NCBI GenBank assembly: GCA_050014835.1
Contig: JBEKCO010000031.1
Coordinates: forward strand, 1 to 20,706
From: Bog-793 sp050014835
Lineage (GTDB): Bacteria > Actinomycetota > Acidimicrobiia > Acidimicrobiales > Bog-793
DNA: 20,706 nt
Direction of reading: 5' to 3'
Of the stretch, positions 13,800 through 20,706 are shown piece after piece. Within the stretch, counting starts at the first letter, position 1. The number at the start of each line of letters is the position of its first letter. The notes under the pieces were generated by a model. The model searched no databases. It saw only the letters and a program-made list of their open reading frames with translations, and had not been told where the DNA came from. Position numbers and translations under genes: made by a program.

Positions 13800-14933
13800 G
13801 TGAGCCGACTTGGGGACCTGTTCCGTGAGCAACGCCAGAGCCCGTGGATCGACGACCTGAGACGGAGCTACGTGCGCGCAGGCGGCCTGGAGGAGCTCGT
13901 CGCGAGCGGGATTCGGGGCGTGACCTCGAATCCGACGATCATGACGCGGGCGATCGAGGCGGGTTCGGATTACGACGAGCAGTTCGGGGAGCTCGTCGGC
14001 GCCAACGTGCCGGTCGAGGACGCCTACTGGGAGCTCGTGCTCGCCGATGTCGTCGGCGCGCTCGACATCCTGCGGCCGCTGTACGAGTCGTCCAACGGTG
14101 GTGACGGCTTCGTCTCGGTCGAGGTCGCGCCTGATCTCGCCCACGACACCGCGGGCACGATCGCCGCGGCAAAGTCCCTGTGGGACCGGATCGAACGGCC
14201 GAACGTGCTCGTGAAGATCCCGGCGACCCCGGAGGGCCTGCCGGCGATCGAGGAGGCGATCGCGGCCGGCGAGAACATCAACGTGACGCTCATCTTCTCG
14301 CTCGAGCGCTACGAGGCGGTCATCGAGGCGTACCTCGACGGTCTCGAACGTCTTGTTGCGGCGGGAGGATCCCCCGCCGGGGTCGCCTCGGTCGCCTCGT
14401 TCTTCGTCAGCCGGGTCGACACCGAGGTCGACCGCCGGCTCGAGTCGATCGCGGCCGCCGAGCCGGGATCGGCGCGGGCGGGGCGCGCCCTCGAGCTGCG
14501 CGGCCAGGCCGCGCTCGCCCAGGCGCGGCTCGCCTACGAGATCTTCTGCGAGCGGTTCGCGACGCCACGATTCACGACGCTCGCCGCCGCGGGTGCCCGC
14601 CTGCAGCGCCCGCTCTGGGCCTCGACGTCGACGAAGAACCCCGCGTACCCGGACCTTTTGTACGTGGACGGCCTCATCGGGCCGGACACCGTGAACACGA
14701 TGCCCCCCGAGACCGCCGAGGCGTTCAACGACCACGGCACCGTGGCGCGGACGGTCGATGCAGGGGTCGGCACCGCGAAGGAGGTGCTCGCCGGGCTCGC
14801 TCATGTCGGCGTCGAGCTCGACGACGTGACCGAGCAGCTCGAAGCCGAGGGCGTCGCCGCCTTCGCCAAGTCCTTCGACGACCTGCAGGCGCGGCTCACC
14901 GAGAAGGCCGCGGCGATCCGCGCCGCGCTCTGA
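13800..14933 (+). CDS. tal: Transaldolase
   Basis: A 377-residue transaldolase of the long actinobacterial type. GIRGVTSNPTIMTRAI (37-52) is followed by the Schiff-base region NVLVKIPATPEGL with Lys139, then NINVTLIFSLERYEAV, FFVSRVDTEVD and STSTKNPAYPDLLYVD. It moves a dihydroxyacetone unit from sedoheptulose 7-phosphate to glyceraldehyde 3-phosphate in the non-oxidative pentose phosphate pathway. GTG 13800-13802 is chosen because GGAGG (13787-13791) lies 8 bases upstream; an ATG at 13776 lies before the ribosome site and adds 8 unconserved residues. zwf follows 16 bp after the stop, so this is the first gene of a five-gene operon. Confidence 0.95.
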   Translation: MSRLGDLFREQRQSPWIDDLRRSYVRAGGLEELVASGIRGVTSNPTIMTRAIEAGSDYDEQFGELVGANVPVEDAYWELVLADVVGALDILRPLYESSNGGDGFVSVEVAPDLAHDTAGTIAAAKSLWDRIERPNVLVKIPATPEGLPAIEEAIAAGENINVTLIFSLERYEAVIEAYLDGLERLVAAGGSPAGVASVASFFVSRVDTEVDRRLESIAAAEPGSARAGRALELRGQAALAQARLAYEIFCERFATPRFTTLAAAGARLQRPLWASTSTKNPAYPDLLYVDGLIGPDTVNTMPPETAEAFNDHGTVARTVDAGVGTAKEVLAGLAHVGVELDDVTEQLEAEGVAAFAKSFDDLQARLTEKAAAIRAAL

Positions 14934-14949
14934 CCGGGAAAGGAGTGCC

Positions 14950-16509
14950 GTGACGACCGGGGAGCTGTCACCAAAAGAGCTCGGCCTCTCTCCTTCTGAC
15001 ATGGACGTCGCCGAGCCCGCCGGCGAGGGCACCCGGCGACCGGACCCGCTCGCGATGGTCATCTTCGGCGCCTCGGGCGATCTCACCCGCCGCAAGATCC
15101 TTCCGGCGCTCAGCCGCCTCGCCGAACGCGGATCGTTGCCCGAGGAGTTCACCGTGGTCGGAGTCGCCCGGTCGCCCTTGAGCGATGAGGAGTTCCGCCA
15201 GCGGGCCCTCGACGCGGACCCGACCGGGACATCATCCGAGTGGAAAAGGCGCGTCGCGCACTTCTCGTACATCGCCGGCGACGACGCCGATCCGGCGACG
15301 TTTACCCGTCTCGCCGAGAAACTCTGCGACGTGGACGCGTCGGTCGGAACGGCGGGCAACCGGCTCTACTACCTCGCCACGGTGCCGGCGCAGTTCGCTG
15401 TCGTCGTGCGCGGCCTCGGTCGGGTCGGTCTCAACACCGCGGGCAAGCCGGGGGGCTTCGCCCGGCTTGTCATCGAGAAGCCGTTCGGCGCCGACGTCGA
15501 CAGCGCGCGTCGGCTCTCCGCCGACATCCACGCCCACTTCGACGAGGCCCAGATCTTCCGGATCGATCACTACATGGGCAAGGAGACCGTGCAGAACATC
15601 CTGGCGCTGCGGTTCGCCAACTCGGTCTTCGAACCGATCTGGAACCGGCGCCACGTGGACCACGTGCAGGTGATGGTGGCCGAGAGCCTCGGCGTCGAGG
15701 GCCGCGGGGAGTTCTACGAACACGCCGGAGCGCTGCGCGACATCGTCCAGAACCACCTGATGCAGGTGCTCGCGCTCACGCTCATGGAACCACCCGGATC
15801 CGCGGAGGGCGACGTCATCCGTGACGAGAAGGTGAAGCTCCTCGGTTCCGTCGTCGTGTTCGACGAAAAGGAGGCCGCCGCCGCGGTGGTCCGTGGCCAG
15901 TACGGCGCCGGGACGATCGGCGGCGAGCCGGTCCCCGCCTACCGCGCCGAGCCGGGGGTCGACGCGCACTCGGAGGTCGAGACGTACGTCGCGATGCGCG
16001 TCGACGTCGACAACTGGCGCTGGGCGGGCGTCCCGATCTTCGTCCGCACCGGCAAGCGACTCCCTCAACGCGTCACCGAGGTCGTGATGGTCTTCCAGCG
16101 CCCGCCGCACCTGCCGTTCGCCGGCAAGCTCGCCCGCGACCTGCGGCGGGACTCGCTCACCTTACGGATCCAGCCCGACGAGGGGATCAGCCTCATGTTC
16201 GGCGCGAAGGTCCCGGGACCGACGTTCAAGGTGAGCAGCGTCTCGATGGACTTCTCCTACAGCCAGAGCTTCCCGGACCAGACGGTCGACGCCTACGACC
16301 GCTTGTTGCTCGACGCGATGGTCGGCGACCCGATGCTGTTCATCCGGGACGACGAGGTCCAGCGCGCCTGGACGATCGTGCGGCCGATCCAGGAGTCCTT
16401 CGCCGACTGGCATCCACCGCTCGCCCGCTACGCCGCCGGCAGCTGGGGACCCGAGGGGGCGGACCGTCTGATCGGGACCGTCAATCGGCACTGGCGGAAC
16501 TCCGCGTGA
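14950..16509 (+). CDS. zwf: Glucose-6-phosphate 1-dehydrogenase
   Basis: A 519-residue enzyme. After a variable polar N-terminus of ~34 residues, the Rossmann coenzyme motif GASGDLTRRKI (40-50) appears, then EKPFG (176-180), the active-site signature RIDHYMGKE (204-212), and ALRDIVQNHLMQ with the likely general-base His269. It oxidises glucose 6-phosphate to 6-phosphogluconolactone with NAD(P)+, supplying reducing power. Length matches the family (480-520). GTG 14950-14952 follows AAAGGAG by 4 bases. The stop (TGA 16507-16509) overlaps the next start in a GTGA junction. It is the conventional NAD(P) enzyme, not the F420-dependent Fgd, although an F420 gene lies two genes on. No opcA partner gene is present in the window. 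Confidence 0.96.
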   Translation: MTTGELSPKELGLSPSDMDVAEPAGEGTRRPDPLAMVIFGASGDLTRRKILPALSRLAERGSLPEEFTVVGVARSPLSDEEFRQRALDADPTGTSSEWKRRVAHFSYIAGDDADPATFTRLAEKLCDVDASVGTAGNRLYYLATVPAQFAVVVRGLGRVGLNTAGKPGGFARLVIEKPFGADVDSARRLSADIHAHFDEAQIFRIDHYMGKETVQNILALRFANSVFEPIWNRRHVDHVQVMVAESLGVEGRGEFYEHAGALRDIVQNHLMQVLALTLMEPPGSAEGDVIRDEKVKLLGSVVVFDEKEAAAAVVRGQYGAGTIGGEPVPAYRAEPGVDAHSEVETYVAMRVDVDNWRWAGVPIFVRTGKRLPQRVTEVVMVFQRPPHLPFAGKLARDLRRDSLTLRIQPDEGISLMFGAKVPGPTFKVSSVSMDFSYSQSFPDQTVDAYDRLLLDAMVGDPMLFIRDDEVQRAWTIVRPIQESFADWHPPLARYAAGSWGPEGADRLIGTVNRHWRNSA

Positions 16510-17204
16510 CCCGAGGGGGGGCGATGGTCGGCGACCTGCGCGTGGTCCGTGACGTCGGGATGGCGTTCGCCGAACTCGCGGCCGACGAGCTGCGCGAGGT
16601 CGAACCCGGCCGGACGTTCCACCTCGGGTGCTCTGGTGGCGCCTCGGGGCGCGAGTGCTTCCGCCGTCTTGCCGCAGAACCGGGCATTCCGTGGGGGGCG
16701 GTCGAGTGCTACTTCGCCGACGAGCGGTGCGTCGAGCCGGGTTCGCCGGACGCGAACGCGGCCGCGATCACCGCGGCGCTGGGCGCGGCCCGCGACGAGC
16801 TCGCCGGGTTCCACCCGATGTCGTGCGCCGCGGGCCCCGGGGCCTACGCCGCCCTCCTGCCCGCCGGGGGTCTCGACCTCCTCCAGCTGGGCGTCGGCCC
16901 GGACGGGCACACCGCGTCGCTGTTCCCGGGCGCCGACGGCCGGGGCGTTCCGTCCGGGACGCTCGTCATCTCGAACGCGGACCCCTCGGGACGCAACCGC
17001 CATCCGCGGATGTCGCTCACCTTCGCGGCGATCGCCCTTTCCCGCCTCGTCGTCGTCGCGGTGACCGGCGCGGACAAGGCCGGGGCGCTCGGGCGGATCG
17101 CGGCCGGCGACGACCTTCCCGCCGCGCACATCCGCGGCGGCCGGGTCGTGTGGCTCGTCGAGGAAACCGCGGCGGCGGCGCTCACCGGTGGGGTTGCCCG
17201 GTGA
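16506..17204 (+). CDS. pgl: 6-phosphogluconolactonase
   Basis: A 232-residue SOL/DevB-type lactonase. Family stretches are HLGCSGGASGRECF (39-52), the CYFADERCVEPGSPDAN segment (68-84) with the conserved DER, QLGVGPDGHTASLFPG (127-142), and NRHPRMSLTFAAI. It hydrolyses 6-phosphogluconolactone, the product of the gene just upstream. GTG 16506-16508 overlaps the zwf stop (GTGA). An in-frame ATG at 16524 with GAGGGGGGG two bases upstream is a reasonable alternative start and would drop six residues. The gene ends in a second GTGA overlap with fbiC. The neighbouring zwf makes the assignment strong. 6-phosphogluconate dehydrogenase is not in the window. Confidence 0.94.
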   Translation: MTRGGAMVGDLRVVRDVGMAFAELAADELREVEPGRTFHLGCSGGASGRECFRRLAAEPGIPWGAVECYFADERCVEPGSPDANAAAITAALGAARDELAGFHPMSCAAGPGAYAALLPAGGLDLLQLGVGPDGHTASLFPGADGRGVPSGTLVISNADPSGRNRHPRMSLTFAAIALSRLVVVAVTGADKAGALGRIAAGDDLPAAHIRGGRVVWLVEETAAAALTGGVAR

Positions 17205-19501
17205 CCCGGACCGCGGACGCGATCGCCCTCGGCGACGACGAGCTGTGCCGGACGCCGGTCGGCGAGCTCGCGGCCCTCGGCGCGGCGCGCCGACTGGCGC
17301 GTTTCGGCAGGCGCGTCACGTACTCGCCGAAGGTCTTCGTCGCGCTCACCATGCTGTGTCGGGACCGCTGCGGCTACTGCACGTTCGCGAAGCAGCCGGC
17401 GCGCCTCGCCGCGCCGTTCCTCGGCCCCGACGAGATCGTCGCCATCGCGATGGCCGGACGTGACGCCGGCTGCCACGAGGCGCTCTTCACCCTCGGCGAG
17501 GCCCCCGAGGACCGCTACCCGATCGCCCGGGCCTGGCTCGAGGAGCACCGTTACGGCTCGACGGTCGACTACCTCGCCGCGGCCGCGGCGGCCGTGTGCG
17601 GGGAGTCGGGGCTCCTCGTCCACTGCAACGCCGGGGCGCTGTCCGAGGAGGACCTCGCGACACTGCGACCGGTGAGCGTCAGCCAGGGGATGATGCTCGA
17701 GTCGCTCGCTCCCGGCCTCGCCTGTCACCGCCTCGCGCCCGACAAGGCCCCGGCGCGGCGGCTCGCCACCCTCGAGGCCGCAGGGCGCCTCGCCATCCCC
17801 TTCACGACGGGCGTGCTCGTCGGGGTCGGGGAGACCCGGCGCGAGCGGCTCGACGCGCTGCGGGCGATCGCCGACTCCCACCGCCGGCACGGGCACGTCC
17901 AGGAGGTCCTCGTCCAGGGCTTCCTCCCCAAGCCTCGCACCGCGATGCACGCCGCCCCACCGTGCGACCCCGAGGAGCTGCTCTGGACTGTCGCCGCGGC
18001 CCGGATCGTCCTCCCCGACGGGGTTCACGTGCAGTCCCCGCCGAACCTCGTCGACGACCCGGTCGCGCTCGTCGAGGCCGGCGCCGACGACCTCGGGGGG
18101 ATCTCACCGGTGACGATCGACCACGTGAACCCGGAACGGCCCTGGCCGGCCCTCGACGCGCTCGCCCGGGACCTCGCGGCCGCAGGTTTCGAGCTCGCGC
18201 CGCGCCTCGCCGTCCACCCGGAGTACGTGGCCGACGCGGAGCGCTGGCTCGCGCCGCAGATGCGGGCCGCGGTGCTCGAGCACGCCGACGCCGAGGGCCT
18301 TGCCCGGGACAGTGCCTGGTGCGCCGGCGTCGACGAGGCTCCCCCGCAGGTCGTCGCGGCGGGCGGGGGAGCACGCGCGGGGCTCCCGGCCGGACCGGTC
18401 GCCGACGTGCTCGCCGGGATCGAGCTCGGCGACGACCCCGGCGTCGCCGAGATCACGACGCTCTTCTCGGCCCGCGGCGCCGAGGTGCGGGCGATCGCCG
18501 AGTACGCCGACGCGCGCCGCGCCGCCACGGTCGGGGACGTCGTCACCTACGTCGTGAACCGGAACATCAACTACACGAACATCTGCACGTACAAGTGCCG
18601 GTTCTGCGCGTTCAGCAAGGGGCCGCTGTCGCTCAACCTGAGGGGCAAGCCGTATCTGCTGAGCCTCGACGAGATCGCCGCGCGCGTCGCCGAGGCCGAG
18701 CGCGCCGGGGCGACCGAGGTCTGCCTGCAAGGTGGCATCCACCCGGATTTCGACGGGAGCTACTACCTGGAGGTCATTCGCGCCGTGCGCGCCGCGTCCG
18801 CCCAGATCCACATCCACGGGTTCACGGCGCTCGAGGTGACCGAGGGGGCGCGACGCCTCGGCGAACCCCTCGAGACCTACCTGCGGCGCCTGTACGACGC
18901 GGGCCTGCGCACGCTGCCGGGCACGGCGGCCGAGATCCTCGACGACGAGGTCCGCGCCGTCCTCTGCCCGGACAAGGTGACGACGGCGGAATGGCTCGAG
19001 GCCCACCGCACCGCCCACCGCGTCGGGCTGCGGTCGAACGTGACGATCATGTTCGGCTCGGTCGAGTCGCCCCTCCACTGGGCGCGCCACCTCGTCGCGA
19101 CCCGCGACCTCCAGCGCGAGACGGGCGGGTTCACCGAGTTCGTGCCGCTGCCGTTCGTGCACATGGCCGCGCCGATCTACCTCATGCACCGGGCACGGCG
19201 CGGGCCGACGTTCCGCGAGGTCGTCCTCATGCACGCGATCGGCCGGATCGTCTACGACGGCGCGATCGACAACATCCAGGCGAGCTGGGTGAAGACCGGG
19301 CCCGAGGGTCTGCGGCAGCTGCTGTGCGCCGGGTGCAACGATGTCGGCGGAACGCTCATGGACGAGAACATCTCGCGGGCGGCTGGCGCCGCGCACGGCC
19401 AGATGATGACGGCGGAGGAGTTCCGCGCCCTCGTCGAGCCGCTCGGTCGGCGCCTCGAGCAGCGCACGACGCTCTACGGGCGCGTCGCGGTCCGCGCGTG
19501 A
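17201..19501 (+). CDS. fbiC: Fused Fo synthase FbiC (CofG-CofH)
   Basis: A 766-residue fusion of two radical SAM enzymes. The N-terminal CofG half has the cluster motif CRDRCGYC (Cys53, Cys57, Cys60) and ISPVTIDHVNPERPWPAL further on. The CofH half has CTYKCRFC (Cys462, Cys466, Cys469) and LQGGIHPDF. Together they join tyrosine to 5-amino-6-ribitylamino-uracil, forming Fo, the deazaflavin core of coenzyme F420. Both radical SAM sites are intact. Mycobacterial FbiC is about 856 residues, so this copy is about 90 shorter. GTG 17201-17203 overlaps the pgl stop in GTGA; a longer open frame starting at 16628 would read through pgl in another frame and is rejected. The stop overlaps the LOG-family start, again as GTGA. 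Confidence 0.95.
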   Translation: MTRTADAIALGDDELCRTPVGELAALGAARRLARFGRRVTYSPKVFVALTMLCRDRCGYCTFAKQPARLAAPFLGPDEIVAIAMAGRDAGCHEALFTLGEAPEDRYPIARAWLEEHRYGSTVDYLAAAAAAVCGESGLLVHCNAGALSEEDLATLRPVSVSQGMMLESLAPGLACHRLAPDKAPARRLATLEAAGRLAIPFTTGVLVGVGETRRERLDALRAIADSHRRHGHVQEVLVQGFLPKPRTAMHAAPPCDPEELLWTVAAARIVLPDGVHVQSPPNLVDDPVALVEAGADDLGGISPVTIDHVNPERPWPALDALARDLAAAGFELAPRLAVHPEYVADAERWLAPQMRAAVLEHADAEGLARDSAWCAGVDEAPPQVVAAGGGARAGLPAGPVADVLAGIELGDDPGVAEITTLFSARGAEVRAIAEYADARRAATVGDVVTYVVNRNINYTNICTYKCRFCAFSKGPLSLNLRGKPYLLSLDEIAARVAEAERAGATEVCLQGGIHPDFDGSYYLEVIRAVRAASAQIHIHGFTALEVTEGARRLGEPLETYLRRLYDAGLRTLPGTAAEILDDEVRAVLCPDKVTTAEWLEAHRTAHRVGLRSNVTIMFGSVESPLHWARHLVATRDLQRETGGFTEFVPLPFVHMAAPIYLMHRARRGPTFREVVLMHAIGRIVYDGAIDNIQASWVKTGPEGLRQLLCAGCNDVGGTLMDENISRAAGAAHGQMMTAEEFRALVEPLGRRLEQRTTLYGRVAVRA

Positions 19502-20583
19502 GCACCCCGCGGCGCACGGGGGCCCCGGACGCGGACGGCCCCGCGGATCCCGAGGTCGTCGCGCTCGTCGAGCACTTCCTCGACACGGCGGCGGTGACCC
19601 ACGACCGCGACGTCCTGCGCGGCATCGTGCAGGCCGTGCTGGAGCTCGCCCGGGGGGACGCGAGCCGGCTCGACCTGAAGCTCGCCCGGGCGGCGCTCGG
19701 CGAGATGGCGGAGGCGTTCCAGATGTTCGCCCCCTACCGCGACGTGCGAAAGGTGACCGTCTTCGGCTCGGCGCGCACGCAGCCGTCCGACCGCACCTAC
19801 GAGCTCGCCCGCGAGCTCGCGGCGCGCTTCGCCGCGGCGGGATGGATGGTCGTCACCGGGGCCGGCCCGGGCATCATGGCCGCCGGCAACGAGGGCGCCG
19901 GCGAGGCGATGGCGATCGGGGTGAACATCCTCCTGCCCGGCGAGGCGGAACCGAACGAATGGATCGCGGAGAACTCGAAGCTCGTCGAGATGAAGTACTT
20001 CTTCACCCGCAAGCTGATGCTCATCAAGGAGTCCTCCGGCTTCCTCGTCCTTCCCGGCGGGTTCGGAACGCTCGACGAGAGCTTCGAGCTCCTCACGCTC
20101 CTCCAGACCGGCAAGGCCGAGCCGGAGCCGCTCGTGTTGGTCGACAGCCCCGACGAGCGCTACTGGCGCGGCTGGGAGGACTTCGTCACCGCCCAGGTGT
20201 ACAGCCGCGGCTTCGCCGACCCCGTGGAGGCGGCCCTTTACCGCATCACCGACGACCTCGACGAGGCGGTGCGGGAGATCCTCGGCTTCCACCGCAACTA
20301 CCACTCGCGCCGGTTCGTGCGCGACGCGATGGTCATCCGGCTCCGCTACGCGCCCACCGATCTCGAGCTCGCCTCGCTCTCGGCGACGTTCGCCGACATC
20401 TGTTCGGCCCGGGGGATCTGGCGGACCGGTCCGTACCCCGTCGAGCGCGCCGACCGCGACCATCTCGAGCTCGCCCGCGTCGCGCTCGAGTTCAACCGCG
20501 TCCACCACGGCCGGCTCCGCCAGCTCATCGACGCGCTCAACGCGCTCTCGCCCCCCGGCGCGGCGACGCCGGCGCGCAGCTAG
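19498..20583 (+). CDS. LOG-family (TIGR00730-type) Rossmann-fold protein
   Basis: A 361-residue protein whose middle holds the LOG/lysine-decarboxylase-like fold: VTVFGSARTQP (87-96), GAGPGIMAAGNEGA (121-134) and the signature PGGFGTLDE (186-194). LOG proteins are phosphoribohydrolases that split nucleoside 5'-monophosphates into base and ribose 5-phosphate, best known for cytokinin nucleotides. It is longer than minimal LOG (about 190 residues), with an N-terminal helical region (~80 residues) and a C-terminal extension (from about 265). Substrate cannot be told. GTG 19498-19500 overlaps the fbiC stop in GTGA, so it is the last gene of the operon; earlier in-frame sequence reads through fbiC in another frame and is rejected. 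Annotations as lysine decarboxylase in this family are misnomers. Confidence 0.88.
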   Translation: MSTPRRTGAPDADGPADPEVVALVEHFLDTAAVTHDRDVLRGIVQAVLELARGDASRLDLKLARAALGEMAEAFQMFAPYRDVRKVTVFGSARTQPSDRTYELARELAARFAAAGWMVVTGAGPGIMAAGNEGAGEAMAIGVNILLPGEAEPNEWIAENSKLVEMKYFFTRKLMLIKESSGFLVLPGGFGTLDESFELLTLLQTGKAEPEPLVLVDSPDERYWRGWEDFVTAQVYSRGFADPVEAALYRITDDLDEAVREILGFHRNYHSRRFVRDAMVIRLRYAPTDLELASLSATFADICSARGIWRTGPYPVERADRDHLELARVALEFNRVHHGRLRQLIDALNALSPPGAATPARS

Positions 20584-20610
20584 GCCCTAGTTGGCTGGTC
20601 GGCAAGGGCC
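20583..20610 (+). terminator. Candidate terminator after the LOG-family gene
   Basis: GGCCC (20583-20587) pairs with GGGCC (20606-20610), and TTG (20591-20593) can pair with CAA (20603-20605) across a small bulge, leaving a 9-base loop. It lies at the stop codon of the last gene in the operon. No T-tract follows. Confidence 0.3.
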
Positions 20611-20656
20611 CTTCGGCTTGGTCAGCGAAGGATTGCGTGCAAGAACACGGGCTTGC

Positions 20657-20706
20657 TCACCCGATCAGCCCGGGGATCCGGCCGATCCGGTCGAGGTTCA
20701 TCGCCG
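20657..20706 (-). CDS. Possible C-terminal fragment of a minus-strand gene
   Basis: From the right edge a minus-strand frame reads ...AMNLDRIGRIPGLIG and stops at TGA 20659-20657. The mixed hydrophobic and basic content looks more protein-like than the other two frames. Only about 16 codons are visible and no family can be named. It would converge on the LOG-family gene. Confidence 0.3.
   Translation of the reverse strand, partial: AMNLDRIGRIPGLIG

Noticed and set aside
13581..15359. Upstream extension of the holin-like gene on the minus strand
   Set aside because: It lies antisense to transaldolase and zwf, reads as Arg/Gly/Asp-rich sequence, and a strong Shine-Dalgarno fixes the short start at 13580.
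16628..17200. Longer FbiC N-terminus read through pgl
   Set aside because: That frame lies inside the lactonase gene in a different phase and is Arg/Gly-rich; the GTGA overlap at 17201 is the natural start.
18104..19396. Large minus-strand open frame within fbiC
   Set aside because: It is opposite an intact CofH half with its CX3CX2C motif and has no domain of its own.

Overview
The window is very GC-rich, gene-dense actinobacterial DNA. GTG starts are common, 4-base start/stop overlaps link many genes, and no gap exceeds about 220 bases. Its core is a complete Pup-proteasome locus, a hallmark of Actinobacteria. A signal peptidase gene between pafA and the tat genes, the absence of pafB and pafC at this spot, an F420 (fbiC) gene and a ThyX-like protein suggest a lineage away from Mycobacterium, perhaps Acidimicrobiia. 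That placement is inference; no rRNA or other taxonomic marker is present.

Region 1 (1-6011, all minus strand, transcribed right to left) runs pafA, lepB (signal peptidase I), a TatA/TatB-type subunit, tatC, a short HelY-type Ski2-like helicase, and the N-terminal part of a ThyX-like protein cut by the window edge. Region 2 (6012-11389) holds the rest of the Pup system on the minus strand: arc/mpa (unfoldase), dop (deamidase/depupylase), pup, prcB and prcA (20S core). A small DUF2007-like gene sits on the plus strand between prcA and pafA and overlaps the end of prcA. Together these genes deamidate Pup (ends GGQ), ligate it to target lysines (PafA), unfold the tagged protein (ARC, C-terminal QYL) and degrade it (PrcAB).

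Region 3 (11390-13799) begins with a divergent control region between arc and a small ferredoxin gene. It contains a near-consensus promoter (TTGACA, 17 bp, TACGGT) and a perfect 15-bp palindrome. Convergent to the ferredoxin is a minus-strand operon: a holin-X-like two-helix membrane protein, two tiny single-helix membrane proteins and trmI (tRNA m1A58 methyltransferase).

Region 4 (13800-20583, plus strand) is one tightly coupled operon: transaldolase, glucose-6-phosphate dehydrogenase, 6-phosphogluconolactonase, fbiC (fused CofG-CofH, Fo synthase for coenzyme F420) and a LOG-family protein. The last three junctions are all GTGA overlaps. The set joins oxidative and non-oxidative pentose phosphate chemistry to deazaflavin synthesis and possibly to ribose 5-phosphate release from nucleotides. 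The last ~50 bases may hold the C-terminus of a further minus-strand gene.

I saw no mobile elements, CRISPR arrays, tRNA or rRNA genes. The most interesting signals are the arc/ferredoxin palindrome and promoter, repeated TAGGGT boxes upstream of three proteasome genes, the antisense DUF2007 gene inside the locus, the trmI membrane-protein operon, and the pentose phosphate/F420/LOG operon.
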